In this document: positions 13,901-24,905 of the stretch, piece by piece | Layout of the letters: the number at the start of each line of letters is the position of its first letter | How positions within the stretch are numbered: position 1 is the first letter of the stretch | Origin: Nymphaea colorata | Taxonomy: Eukaryota; Streptophyta; Magnoliopsida; Nymphaeales; Nymphaeaceae | DNA length: 64,000 bases | Direction: 5' to 3' | NCBI RefSeq assembly: GCF_008831285.2 | Contig: NC_045149.1 | Coordinates: 12,858,629-12,922,628 of the forward strand | Translations under genes and position numbers: made by a program | The notes under the pieces: model-generated | The model's input: the letters and a program-made list of their open reading frames with translations, nothing else | The model's database searches: none | What the model was told of the DNA's origin: nothing

Positions 13901-16900
13901 TTTGAGGTAAATGAATGTGTAACAAAGGGGAACTTATGACTTTCCCATGTCATCAAGTAATCATGTATTGTACACGTTCAATTTTCTTGTTTTGCTACAT
14001 TATTGTTATAGACTACATTGGATGACACATAGTTTGTTTTCACATTATAATTGTGTAGAATGCTTTCTCATGCATATACACCCTATAATCTTCAATTTCT
14101 TCATATGTTAGTGATATACAAATGTCATCACACGTGCAATATCCTCTTAGATACTCATGTAGGTTCAGAACCATCCACGTTGTTATCAGGAGATTTCCAT
14201 CTTGGGAAGGTTGAATGTTTTGACATCTTCTAGAATACTATTTCAAGTAAGCTCATGCCTTCCAACGTATTCTATCAATATCATTTCCAAAATTCAAGTT
14301 TTGAACTTGAGTTCAATTGTCATTTTCAACTTGTCTTCCATTGCCATTTTTCAAAACCCCGTTTTCTAAACCATGTTCCAAATCAGTTTAGAATATGTGT
14401 TCCAAGTTTGTTATCCATAATCAACTTTCTATTAGGACTCTAACATTCATTTCAAATTTAATCTCATGTTTGAACTCAATTTCTAAAATGCATGCATCAT
14501 ATAGGCATAGGTTGCATGTTATGACTCAATGATGATAATGGCATTTTGGGTATATTTTGACTGATGCCCTTTGGTTCAGCTTTCTAAAATCAATTCCATT
14601 TCAAACTTTAGGAGCATATGCATTCCAAGAAATTTTGCACATGAATGCTATGACATCAAAACAAAGAAAGAAAAGAAAAAAAAATACTTGGGATGCTACT
14701 AGTATAGTTTGCACCCCAGCTTAGGCTCAAAAAGCCCTAGGCTAGAGAAAGATGACTCATCACTAGTCCGACTAGAGTCAACTTACTAACTGAGATTACA
14801 AAACCTAGTCTGTGAGAGACTTAAACGCCAAACAAATTTTGACCAAAGAGGCCTTTGATATCCAAATCATTGTTTGCTACAGAGAATGTCTAAGGTGTCT
14901 TTATTGCTTCTAGCTTTTTAGTAAGGCCATAGATGTCTTGGACCACTGGGGGAGAGATTTTATACATAATAGATATGTGACCAAATTTTTTCCTTGAAAA
15001 AGTGTGTTGAACAGCAAAACCAAACATATGGCCAGAGAACTAAGCTGATAGAAAGGATTTTGTAGCTTTTGAGCATCTACATTCAACTACATGGTGTTTT
15101 TTGGGGAAAATCACTCAATTTGCATGTGGCTAAAATCTTAGGTAAACAATATAGAAATGCTATATTTGGCTGCATTTTCAAGTGTTTTAACATGTTTTAT
15201 TGAAGAAAATCAAGTTTCCACCATGAGACTTGAGTGTAGTGAGAAAGGTTGGACTTATCATAGAAATATTGACTTATTTGAATGGTTTTTATAATGTGGA
15301 TTTAACTGAATTTGAATGAGGTGATGCCAACAAATAACAAGGTGGCATTCTGCAAATGTCATTTAACATAAGAAGACAACATTCCATAAGTGCCCTTAAG
15401 TTCAAGTGATGATGTGGCTAATAAGAAACAAACATTCTAGAAAATCCATTCACTTATTTTTGTAACAAAAATGCACTTTGAATATGTTCCTATAATAAAA
15501 ATGGTAACTTTACTCTCTCCATTCAATCAAGAGAAATGAAATTGACTTCGTTGCCATTAAAGCATTTAACCATCTGCTTATACAACACACTTCCTTATAC
15601 AATGATGCAAGGTACTAAAGACAATTGGATAAAAAGTTATTCACTCTATGCATGACAGGGAGAATTTACATCACTTAATACATGTTTTAGGGAGTGTAGA
15701 TAGTTGAGGGGATCCTCTCAAAGTTAACCAAAGCATATGTTAATTGGTCATGACTGCATCCAATAGAAAGCACAATAGGTTGTAACATCTAACATATTGA
15801 GTGTGTTTGTAATCCTCTTTGTCATATTAAACTCAAGCAACATGCAAAAATGTTTTCATTTATAGGCTTTTTTGTCATTATCCTATATGTGTATAATGTT
15901 GTACCCCGTTAAAATAGATCGTATCTACTGTATTATTAAATATCAAATGCATGTTTATTGTAATTTTATTATCATTACACTGTTTAAGCTTACTTAGTAA
16001 TTGTAAGTGAAAGCATCACAAGGCATGTTATATCAAAAACTGTTGTCATTGTTACCATTGTAAAATAAACACTATCAATTTTCTCTTAATGCATGAAGTG
16101 GCTCTGCTTGAAGCATATTGAGCGACTTGATATCAAATTACATTTTTTGTTGTTGCAGCTTCAACATAGAAATGCTAGTGTTCATGGAAAAGTTATTGCA
16201 TCTTATGTGGACATTGTTATTATTGATAGGATATATGACGTCTAGCTAAATTATGACATGAAAATGCAATTGCAAATGTTGACAATGATAATAATGTCAC
16301 AAATCACATGGTGGATAGAAAAGCTGCAAGTGACACATTTGTGGTCGAACATAAGTTCTAATAGGAGAGCTATATGTCTGATGCGTATGGAGAAAATGAA
16401 AATGTTTTCGTATTTATGTACAAGCATAAGAAGAACAATGGTGAACATTCTTATGCATGACAAGATGATATCGATGTGCATGAACCAGAGAAAATGTGCT
16501 TTAGTGGATCAGTACATGCACAAAAAACATATAGGTGAGTTTAATGCACACAAAGATCTTAATAATGGCAAGCACATGTGCGAAGATCTTCCTGATGAGC
16601 ATGACCTTTAGAAGAGTGTTCCAATAGATGTATTCCTACAATAATAACACAATGATGAGTTTTATGGTCCACAAGTGAGAATGAAGTTCGTAACAATGAA
16701 GATGCATTTATATTATGCAATAACTGTGCACTCATTCATAGGTTTAGCATTACAAAGACAAGCCTAAAAGAAATATATTTAGATTATTGTAAGAAAAACA
16801 TGTGTATGTTCAAAAGAATGTATATTAAAGTATAGTAGGGCCAAAGACATGTTATATCTTGCCGAATATCAAATGACAAATTTTATGTTAGAACTTTCAT

Positions 16901-18900
16901 TGCTAATGGCAGCCACCCCTTGGAAACTCTTCCAATCCACCCCACCCCCAACCCAATGTTGAGGTCTCATTAAATGGTAACACATGCACATGCAATAATT
17001 AGAGTTAGTGTTTGATGCCGGTATCACTCTAATGCAGACATACAACTACAATAGTGAGTTGGATGGTGGATGTGAAAATGTACACTTCATGTCATAGCCT
17101 AAAAAAACACCTTTAATGAATGACAGAGAGTGCCAAAAATGGTGGTGAAATACATGCTCATATAGACTGTCTATTAAAGAAGTCGAGCAGAATTAGCTAT
17201 TATAATGCCCTTCAATTGAATGAGGATGGATCTGTAACAAACATATTCTAGGCAAACACTCATTCACAAACTACACTACAATTGTTTCAATGATGTTCTA
17301 GTCTTCAATACCAAAATAAAGATCAACACTCACATATGAATATTTTGCATAATTTGTGGGCATGAACCATCATGTACAAAGTTTCATATTTAATGATGTT
17401 TCCCATATGACAAGACCTGGTTGGACGACTCTATCATACAACCACATTATCAATTGTATAGGCCACATGGCAATTAAAAAATAGATGAAAAGACCTTGTT
17501 GGTGATGAACAGTAAAGATAAGGTGCAAACGTACAAACCAACAAAAAAGACAGGCGAGCCATGGGCAATGGGTGGGGAACTTCAGCATCCATGAAGTTTA
17601 TTACTATAAGTACTTGGGTCAAATAATGTGTTTTGAGTCCACACTACATTTGCAACCCGTACGTATAACAAATGCTGCACGGACCACCAATGCATGTCAC
17701 AGTTTGATTTGGCAATGAGCCTTGTCCTCATGGTAATAAAGAACATCCAAAAGTTGTTTTTGAGCCTCAATAACAATATGTCTAGCAACATTATCTTCGT
17801 CTCCCAGGACACTTACTGCTTGCCTGGTTGAGGCTGTGTTGGTCGTCAACAACAGACCCATGACTTTTGGATACAGTTGATAGTACTTGGCAGGCATTAG
17901 TTGTTTGTTACATAACATCAAAGGTGCAACTATTGTATTTGTCAATGGTGCCAACATTTTCCTTCTTTGGTGGCTTTGGTTTTAGAGGATTGTTCTTCCT
18001 TTTGATCAATTGGGTTCGTTCATCATCTTCTTAATCTTCATGCTGAAACCATGGTCCACTTGATCGAGAATATACGTGAGCATACGACAGAAATATCTCA
18101 CCAACTTACCAACAAAAACGTTTCAACAACATTCGTCAAAAACTCTTCTCCACTAAATTCTTTCCGAAACTTTTCTTTACAGCATTCACTAGAAGCTCTT
18201 CTTCTCTGGTGATCGTCTGTTGATGGTTACATAGAACAAGGAACTCAATAAAAGGTTGCGATGATTCGTCAAAAACTTTCTCACAGAATTTGCCTAAAAC
18301 ACTTCTTTATAGCATTCACTAGAAGCTCTTCTTTAACTGTGTTGATGGTATGTTCCTCTCACTATTGATGGTTACAAGGAAAAAAGCTTCAAGCAAGCAA
18401 TAGAAAATGAATATGAAGAAAGAGGCCATTATTTGAATGTGCGATCATTCAAATTCAAATGGTTGGGGGCAGAATCATCCTTCAATATTTGACATAACTA
18501 GGTGGTTTTGATTGGGAGTGGAATTGTCCATAGGTTTCATACTTACAGCTAGTCTGGATGGATGGAAAGAGATGGAAAAAAAAAGGCAAGGACGGAGATG
18601 AGGGTGTTTGGATGGAGGGAAATGAAAGAGAGAATACTTAGAAAAGGAAAGGAATATTTAAAAGGTGTGTTTGGATAGGATTGGAAAAGAAGAGGAGGGA
18701 AAGAAAAATAAACATGAGTTCATTTGCAATCCTTTCAAAAATGGAGAGATTTGGATGGAAAGCAATGAATCTCTATTAAATTGACCAACATACCCTCATA
18801 TTTCTAATTTCTTCATCGCGCATGTATTCATGAAGGCATAGATGGAAGTCTCCTCCTAGCGTCTCATCATCTAGATTTATGCCAAGGGAGAATGCTCGAT
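10944..18900. other. Long spacer without a supportable gene
   Basis: About 8 kb with no protein I recognise. Bases 11275-11645 are dense in TTTGGATCTGG-type words, like a degenerate tandem or LTR sequence. A short open stretch after an acceptor-like site near 13519 reads VGILHVILK, similar in form to the start of a plant synaptotagmin C2 domain, but it is too short to call. The reading frames at 16258-16611 and 17370-17957 have no recognisable motifs. Bases 18550-18750 contain repeats of GGTGTTTGGATGG-like words suggesting MITE debris. Confidence 0.45.
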
Positions 18901-18904
18901 GAGT

Positions 18905-19003
18905 TTGGGCACCAGGCCGGGTACTGGGTACCCTTCTCGGGCCTGGGCCCAAAAATTGGGCATCAGGTCAGCCCAATAACTTATTAGGCCAGTCCGAGCA
19001 AGT
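18905..19003. mobile_element. Fragment related to the 10589 MITE family
   Basis: The words GCCGGGTACTGGGTACCC, CGGGCCTG and TTGGGCATCAGGTC parallel the left arm of the element at 10589-10935. Only about 100 bases remain, and no second arm or target duplication is visible. Confidence 0.5.
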
Positions 19004-19569
19004 CGTTTGATGGATGAATTTCATTTTCATTCAATGGTACTGAAGGTCACTTATTCAGAATCAAACAAATCGTTCAAAGCCATCGAAGCAATAAAGTAAA
19101 TTGAAATGTTAATATCAATAGAATAAACAACTCATTCATCATTGAGAAACATGATAAGTTGATAACTTACATCCTCTCAGCCGAAATCATATGCGAGAAC
19201 TCATCAATTTTGTGACATTTTTTAAGATGGAAGATGCAAACCTTAGTTTTGCATGGAAATTATTAGCCCCAAAAGTACATTAAGAAGTGAAATCGGGTCT
19301 ATCCCGTACCATATTATATTAATTATTCTTCACTATGCTGTTATGTTTCTAACTAGAACACTTGATGACCAATTTCATGTTGCCTTCGTTACTTTAATTG
19401 ATCTCCTTATTTTTCTTATGTATTTCGCTCTTTTCTAATCTTCACTTAGAATTGCATGTATTGTTAACTTATGATTTCATATATTATTCTTATATATCTT
19501 TCCTTTTGTAATCTTATTGTCCTCCTAAAAATGGAAAAATAAGACTTTATTTATTACAATTAATAACAA

Positions 19570-19654
19570 AATTATATGATAGAGACAGAGAGAGATTTAT
19601 ATATATATATATATATATATATAGTTAATTTTCGTTTAAAACTGACCAAGAAAT

Positions 19655-19692
<38 letters not shown>

Positions 19693-19857
19693 CGAAGTAC
19701 ATAAAAATCAAATTATTACAATTAATAAAGAAAATGACTTTTTAGAGGGAGGAACTTTGGTCTCCTGGACATTTTTCATCTTCCCTTCACGAGGTCGAGG
19801 ACAAGACTTTTGAGCTTCTCCATCCCGTGGCGTCCTCTCTGTGACCACCCGTTCATC
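19570..19857 (+). promoter_or_regulatory. Candidate promoter and 5' leader of the KDM5 gene
   Basis: Immediately upstream of the demethylase start codon lie a (TA)n run (19597-19622), which could supply a TATA-type element, and a 29-base (GA)n run (19658-19686), a sequence common in plant promoters and 5' leaders. Base composition shifts sharply to GC-rich from about 19790. The transcription start cannot be placed, and the role is inferred from position only. Confidence 0.35.
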
Positions 19858-21179
19858 ATGAGAAGATCGAGGCCGAGGAGGGCAAACGCCGCCTCTCTTT
19901 GCCTGAACCTCCCCGCTGCCCCGGCCTTCTACCCTAACGAGGATGAATTCCAGAACCCTCTCCAGTACATCGACCGGATCAGGCCCGAGGCTGAGCCGTT
20001 CGGCATCTGCCGCATCGTCCCACCAGCCAGCTGGAAGCCGCCGTTCGCCATCGAAACCTCCTCCTTCGCCTTCCCCACCAAGTCCCAGGCCATCCACCAC
20101 CTCCAGGCTCGCCCCGCAGCCTGCGACCCCGACACGTTCGAGCTGGAGTATGGCAGGTTCCTGGAGGAGCATGGTGGCAACAGGCGGAGGCCCCGGCTGG
20201 TCTTCCGCGATAAGGATCTCGACCTATGCAGGCTCTACAACGCAGTAAAGAGATATGGCGGATATGACAGGGTCGTTCACGAGAAGAAGTGGGCGGATGT
20301 CCTCCGGATCGTGTTTCCCGTGGCGAAGGTATCGCCGTGCTCGATGCACGTGCTGAGCCAATCGTACCGCGAGCATTTGCTTGATTACGAGAGGTACCGG
20401 CGTTCCTTGAGCCGCGGCGGTGAGAAGGTCAGGAAATGGCGCACAGGTGCGCGGAAATCCAGGAAGGAAAAATACGCTGGCGGTACTTCGGATGGGACGA
20501 AGAAGCGGAAGCGTGCGTCAGATGGCGAGGATGATACGGAAGTAGGAATCAGGGAACCGGATGGACAAGGCTCTGCGGATCAAATCTGCGAGCAGTGTGG
20601 TAGCGGGCTTCATGGCGAAGTGATGCTTCTGTGTGATCGATGCGACCGAGGATGGCACCTCTATTGCCTGTCTCCGCCGTTAGAATGTGTTCCGGCAGGA
20701 AATTGGTATTGCTTAGAGTGCGTCAACTCCGACAAGGACAGCTTCGGTTTCGTTCCCGGAGAGAAATACACGTTAGATGCATTCAGGCGGCGGGCGGAAC
20801 GAGTGAAGAGGAAATGGTTTGGATCAACTAGCCCGACGCACCCACAGGTAGAGAAGCGGTACTGGGAGATATTGGAAGGTCTAGCGGGTGAAGTTCAGGT
20901 CATATATGGAAATGATTTGGATACTTCGTTGTATGGGAGCGGCTTTCCGCGGGCCGGAGATTCTGTGCCTCCATCGGCGAAAAGGGATGAATGGAAAGCG
21001 TACTCTGAAAGTCCATGGAATCTCAATAACTTGCCAAAGTTAAAAGGGTCGATGCTTAGAGCTGTTCGCGATAGCATAACGGGCGTTACAGTGCCTTGGC
21101 TCTATGTAGGGATGCTGTTCTCATCCTTCTGTTGGCATGTTGAGGATCATTGCTTCTATTCAATGAATTATTTGCACTG
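19858..21179 (+). CDS. KDM5-type demethylase, exon 1 (JmjN, ARID, PHD, JmjC start)
   Basis: This exon codes residues 1-440 plus two bases of W441. JmjN is at about residues 21-60 (FYPNEDEFQNPLQYIDRI). ARID is at about 92-180 (LCRLYNAVKRYGGYDRVV), a DNA-binding fold. The first PHD finger, a histone-tail reader, is at 243-289 with its zinc ligands (CEQCG, CDRCDRGWHLYC, WYCLEC). JmjC begins near 384 (WNLNNLPKLKGSMLRAV) and includes H427-V-E429, two iron ligands. I start at the ATG at 19858. The frame is open 16 codons further upstream, but without another ATG. The exon ends at a GT (21180) inside the tryptophan codon after YLH. The first 400 bases are strongly GC-rich and composition falls along the exon, a 5'-3' gradient typical of monocot genes. 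It is closest to Arabidopsis JMJ17 from memory of the family. Orthology needs a tree. Confidence 0.92.
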
Positions 21180-22916
21180 GTAGCTTTTTTTTACTCCTTT
21201 TTCTTCTTTGCCTCGTCTTGCTCACTTTTTTACAACGTATATGGTGCATAAACGAATCTAACACAACCCGCTAATGCGTTGTAAAGACAGTGGATTGAGA
21301 TAACGTGGTTTTCCTTGTATGATGTTAGTTGAAGGTGCCTTTATATCTGAATGCTCTCTTTGGGAAGATGATGTCCATCGTCATTTCACTTTTGGCTAAC
21401 GTGGCCAGTAATCTGTTCCATATATAACTACGTGACTGCATATAATCAGCATGAATTTCAACTATTGCTTAGGTATATTATCTATTGTTTTAGCTGTATG
21501 CTGGCATGCTGCATCCCAAATTTGAAAATACAAAACTCTAGGTACATTTTGAGAACCATCAGTTTGTATGTCTTTGGAAATCAGTGAAACAGAGTTTCAG
21601 CAAGAATGTGGTTGTAGTTGATAAAGAGTAGCAGCTGAGAAGAACGTTTAGGAGAATAAGCAAAAAGGACTCTTTTAGGATCCCAATCAACCATCAAAAT
21701 TGTTACTGTTCGTATGACAACATCATTCTATCATGCTATCAACTTCTCTTCAAAACAATGTCAGGGACAACAAATTACCGAGAAATATTTGGTAGATGTG
21801 CTGAGTAAATTGGCATAATTGGCTTGCATGGGTTGATTCTGGGTGTATCGGCCTTCTCTATGCATGTACATATAGGAATAGATGTATTCTACACAACTTA
21901 GGTCAGGGACAAACCAGACAGCTCGAGTTACATGCTTAAATATATTTTTAGCCTAGTTTGAATGGCACAAATGTGTTTATCACTACTATAGAAATTTTGT
22001 ATTTTTTATTATCAAAATTTTGGTGTCATGAGACCTGCTTACTTTTTAGGACTCAAAAACACATCTAAACCCAAGAAACAGATGACTGAATATATGTATT
22101 TCCTACTAAATCAAGTTTATCATCATATTTAAAAAGTTAGATCACACAAATTATCACATTAACTTGAACAGTTGAACCTTTTTGAGTAAAAGGTTATCTT
22201 GTGAGATCAAAAGGCTTAATTTTTTAATTAAAAAGTTATCTTTGAAAAGTGAAAGGTTATATTGGAAGTGATAATCCAGGGTGATTTACATTGGCAGACC
22301 TGGCTTGATTTGCCTTATCATTTCACAAAACAGTATGACTTCAATACAAATGTTAGCAACTCTCGTCCCAATAATTGATACTACAACAACATGCTATTCA
22401 AAGTCCTTATTCATTTGATTTTCTTTATAAATATGAAAGTTCTTTTGTCTTCTCCATCCTGAATTTGAAGCCAAGATTAAACAGGCCAGCACCATCTATG
22501 TAACTTTCTTTTGCAAAAAATTGCCAGCTGAAACTAGATTTAAGTTTCATGGAAATCCGTGACAGCTTATTGTGAGTTAGTGATGACCATGTTGTTAAAG
22601 GGATTGAAACACCACAAAGTGCTGAGCTTTTTTGTGAAGTGAGGCATACATATCGAGGTGTTAAAATGTAAGCCTCATAACCAAATAATAAAGACTATAA
22701 CAAGTATGTACTAGGCACCAGTATAGTTAAAATGACCATATAATTTATAAAACTCATAAAATCATATTTGGCGATGAGTTAAGTGACAATTATATAGATA
22801 AAATATGTAATGAAGAAACAGTTCTCTAAATAAAATAACCAAATAGTTTGTAATTGGCATTCAAATTTATATAATGTGTAAGATATGCATAATCTAACAA
22901 TAAGCATGAGTAGCCA

Positions 22917-23455
22917 CACGTGCAACTTCCAGCCGAGCATGTATACTCAGCTGGTGTGGGCCGTCCACGTGGATGGACAGCCCACATTTTTGCTTTAAAA
23001 AAAAAAAGGAAAAAAGGATGTTCGACGTTTCATCAAGCGTCGGGTGGGGAGGTGATGCTTCCATCTCCATCAATGAGAAGGGGTGGTCGGTTGCCTACCC
23101 CTTCGCCGCAGGCAGCTTGCCACCTTGCTGTGGCCAGCGGACCTGCCTGCGACGGCAAGGCGGCAGCAGGCCACCAGCAGTGAGGGGAAAGCAGCCAGAC
23201 TCCCTTTCTCTTTATTCATGTTTAAAAGAAATGGAGGCCGGGGAGGCCTTTTTTTTTTTAAGAACATAAAAAGAAAAAGAAAAAAACGAAAGGGGAGGAG
23301 GCCGTAGCCTCCCCCTTCTCAAACAGGCGGAGGAGATGTCGCCTCCCCCTCCAATGCTGGATTTTTTTTTTTTCATTTTTTAATAAAAAAATGTGGGCCG
23401 TCTATGTGTACGGCCCAAACCAGCTGAGCGTTTTGCTCGGCTGGGGTTTGACGTG
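22917..23455. mobile_element. GC-rich element with about 60-bp inverted ends
   Basis: The left arm (CCAGCCGAGCATG, CAGCTGGTGTGGGCCGTCC, AGCCCACATTTTT) is mirrored by the right arm (AAAAATGTGGGCCGTC, CGGCCCAAACCAGCTGAGCG, TGCTCGGCTGG). Long inverted ends around a GC-rich centre resemble a Mutator-like or foldback element that may have captured other DNA. The centre (23030-23350) is GC-rich, with short overlapping frames on both strands and no recognisable domain. No clean 9-bp or 8-bp flanking repeat was found, so the ends are approximate and the superfamily is uncertain. Confidence 0.65.
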
Positions 23456-23468
23456 AGAAAAGACATTT

Positions 23469-23470
<2 letters not shown>

Positions 23471-23517
<47 letters not shown>
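23471..23517. repeat. (TA)n microsatellite
   Basis: About 23 TA units next to the right end of the GC-rich element. Confidence 0.9.
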
Positions 23518-23528
<11 letters not shown>

Positions 23529-23648
23529 GCTGCACTGCCATATCCCTATCTTAATAATTTAGAACAATTTATTTTGTCACTCTTTCTTCTACCTCAAAGT
23601 TATCATGAGAAGATTCCTCATAATTGTACTTGAAAGCAGAATTCCTAC

Positions 23649-24103
23649 TGTAACAACCCAACCCACTTTTAAGCTCGGACCCTTGGTTCGGTGGATCCCA
23701 ACCCCCCCCCTAGCATTTTTGGCTCCAACACCCAAAAAGACTAGGAACCAGGATAACCATCTATTTAGTAACCTCCTTTATAAGCCTTTGAAGATCTCTC
23801 ACAATCTTCAATATGAGACTATTTTTGGGGTGTTACAATCCATCCCCTTTAAGGAACACGCGTCCGCGCGTGTGGGACCCCAGGTGCGAGTGTTGAACCA
23901 ACTCTGATACCACTGTAACAACCCAACCCACTTCTAGGCTCGGTACTTGGTTCGGCGGATCCCAACCCACCCCTTAGCATTTTCGGCTTCAACACCCCAA
24001 AACGCTAGGAACCAAGACAACCATTTATTTAATAACCCCCTTTATAAGCCCCTGAAGATCCCTCACAATCTTCAATACAGGACTAAATTTTTGGGGTGTT
24101 ACA
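23649..24103 (-). mobile_element. TRIM retrotransposon, complete
   Basis: Two direct repeats of about 190 bp (23649-23837 and 23914-24103) begin TGTAACAACCC and end GGGGTGTTACA. Only 76 bases lie between them. Read on the minus strand, the upstream LTR is followed by GTGGTATCAGAGTTGG, a tRNA-Met primer site, and the downstream LTR is preceded by a purine tract (TTAAAGGGGATGGA). This is the full LTR-PBS-PPT-LTR set with no coding space, the definition of a terminal-repeat retrotransposon in miniature. The flanks CCTAC (23644-23648) and TCTAC (24104-24108) agree at 4 of 5 bases. The LTRs differ at many positions, so the insertion is not recent. Confidence 0.88.
23902..23912 (-). promoter_or_regulatory. 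tRNA-Met primer binding site of the TRIM
   Basis: The plus strand reads CTCTGATACCA, the complement of TGGTATCAGAG. It lies 1 base inside the minus-strand upstream LTR. Confidence 0.8.
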
Positions 24104-24582
24104 TCTACTTAGGACATAATCCATTGTACTTGGACAGTCGACGCACTAGTTTCGACATTTTGACAAATTACTATATTTTGTGGTTGAGTATGTGTATACA
24201 ATTTGTGAATGTGTTATATGCTTTTAAAATTGGATAGTAGCACCTGCACTATGAAATGACTTTGACTTGTTTGCATCCTCCTACCAATATATTCAGACTT
24301 GATTCAGATAGTATTCTGCTTGCCATGACACTGTAGTAAACCTGGGCCATCTTCTATAGATAATCAACAGCAAAAGCTTCCCAGGTTACCAGGGAAAAAT
24401 TGCTGGCCTTGCATTAGATAATTGGATTTTACTCATCTAACAATTGAAGACAAAAAAAAATGTAAATGATAGTAGCCATCGACATTTAGAAATGCTGGAA
24501 CTTTTTTATTCTTCTCAACTTCCTTATAGGGTCATCTTGAATTTGTCTGTTAAAGGCTTGTGTGAACATCATTACGTGGAAA

Positions 24583-24905
24583 CATAGTCGCAGATACCCC
24601 ACTTTTTTTGAAAAGAACCTGTTTTATACTTCAAAAACAGGTCAGCTACATAAAACTGCAAAAGACCCGTCTTCCTGAAAAAGACAAGAAAACATAAAAG
24701 CTCCAATAAGCACGACAAAAGCACATTTTTTTTTCGTGTTTTTTGATATTTTTTTTTCACATTTACTATTACTGCATCTTTTATTTTGCATTTTATTTTT
24801 AGGAGTTTTTTTTTAAAACTTTTTAAAAGGTTTTCCCAATAAAACAACTTTCCCACATTATACCTGCGAACCATTTAAAACCCATAACAAATGTTTGTGA
24901 CTATG
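24583..24905. mobile_element. Possible small hAT-type MITE
   Basis: CATAGTCGCAGA at the left is mirrored by TTTGTGACTATG at the right. The 8-base flanks CGTGGAAA and CTTAGAAA agree at 6 of 8. The interior is T-rich and non-coding. The short termini and imperfect flanks keep this tentative. Confidence 0.4.

Noticed and set aside
16251-16611. Overlapping ORFs on both strands
   Set aside because: Methionine- and isoleucine-rich in both frames, as in AT-rich random sequence, with no domain.
17370-17957. Minus-strand ORF cluster as a possible transposase
   Set aside because: Frames change repeatedly and I could not find any catalytic or zinc motif.
19810-19857. Upstream extension of the demethylase frame by 16 codons
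   Set aside because: The extension begins at TTG, not ATG. The first ATG in frame is at 19858 and precedes JmjN at a normal distance.
19708-20248. Antisense and +1 open frames over demethylase exon 1
   Set aside because: They arise from GC-rich codon use on the coding strand and show no domain. The sense frame codes conserved JmjN and ARID.
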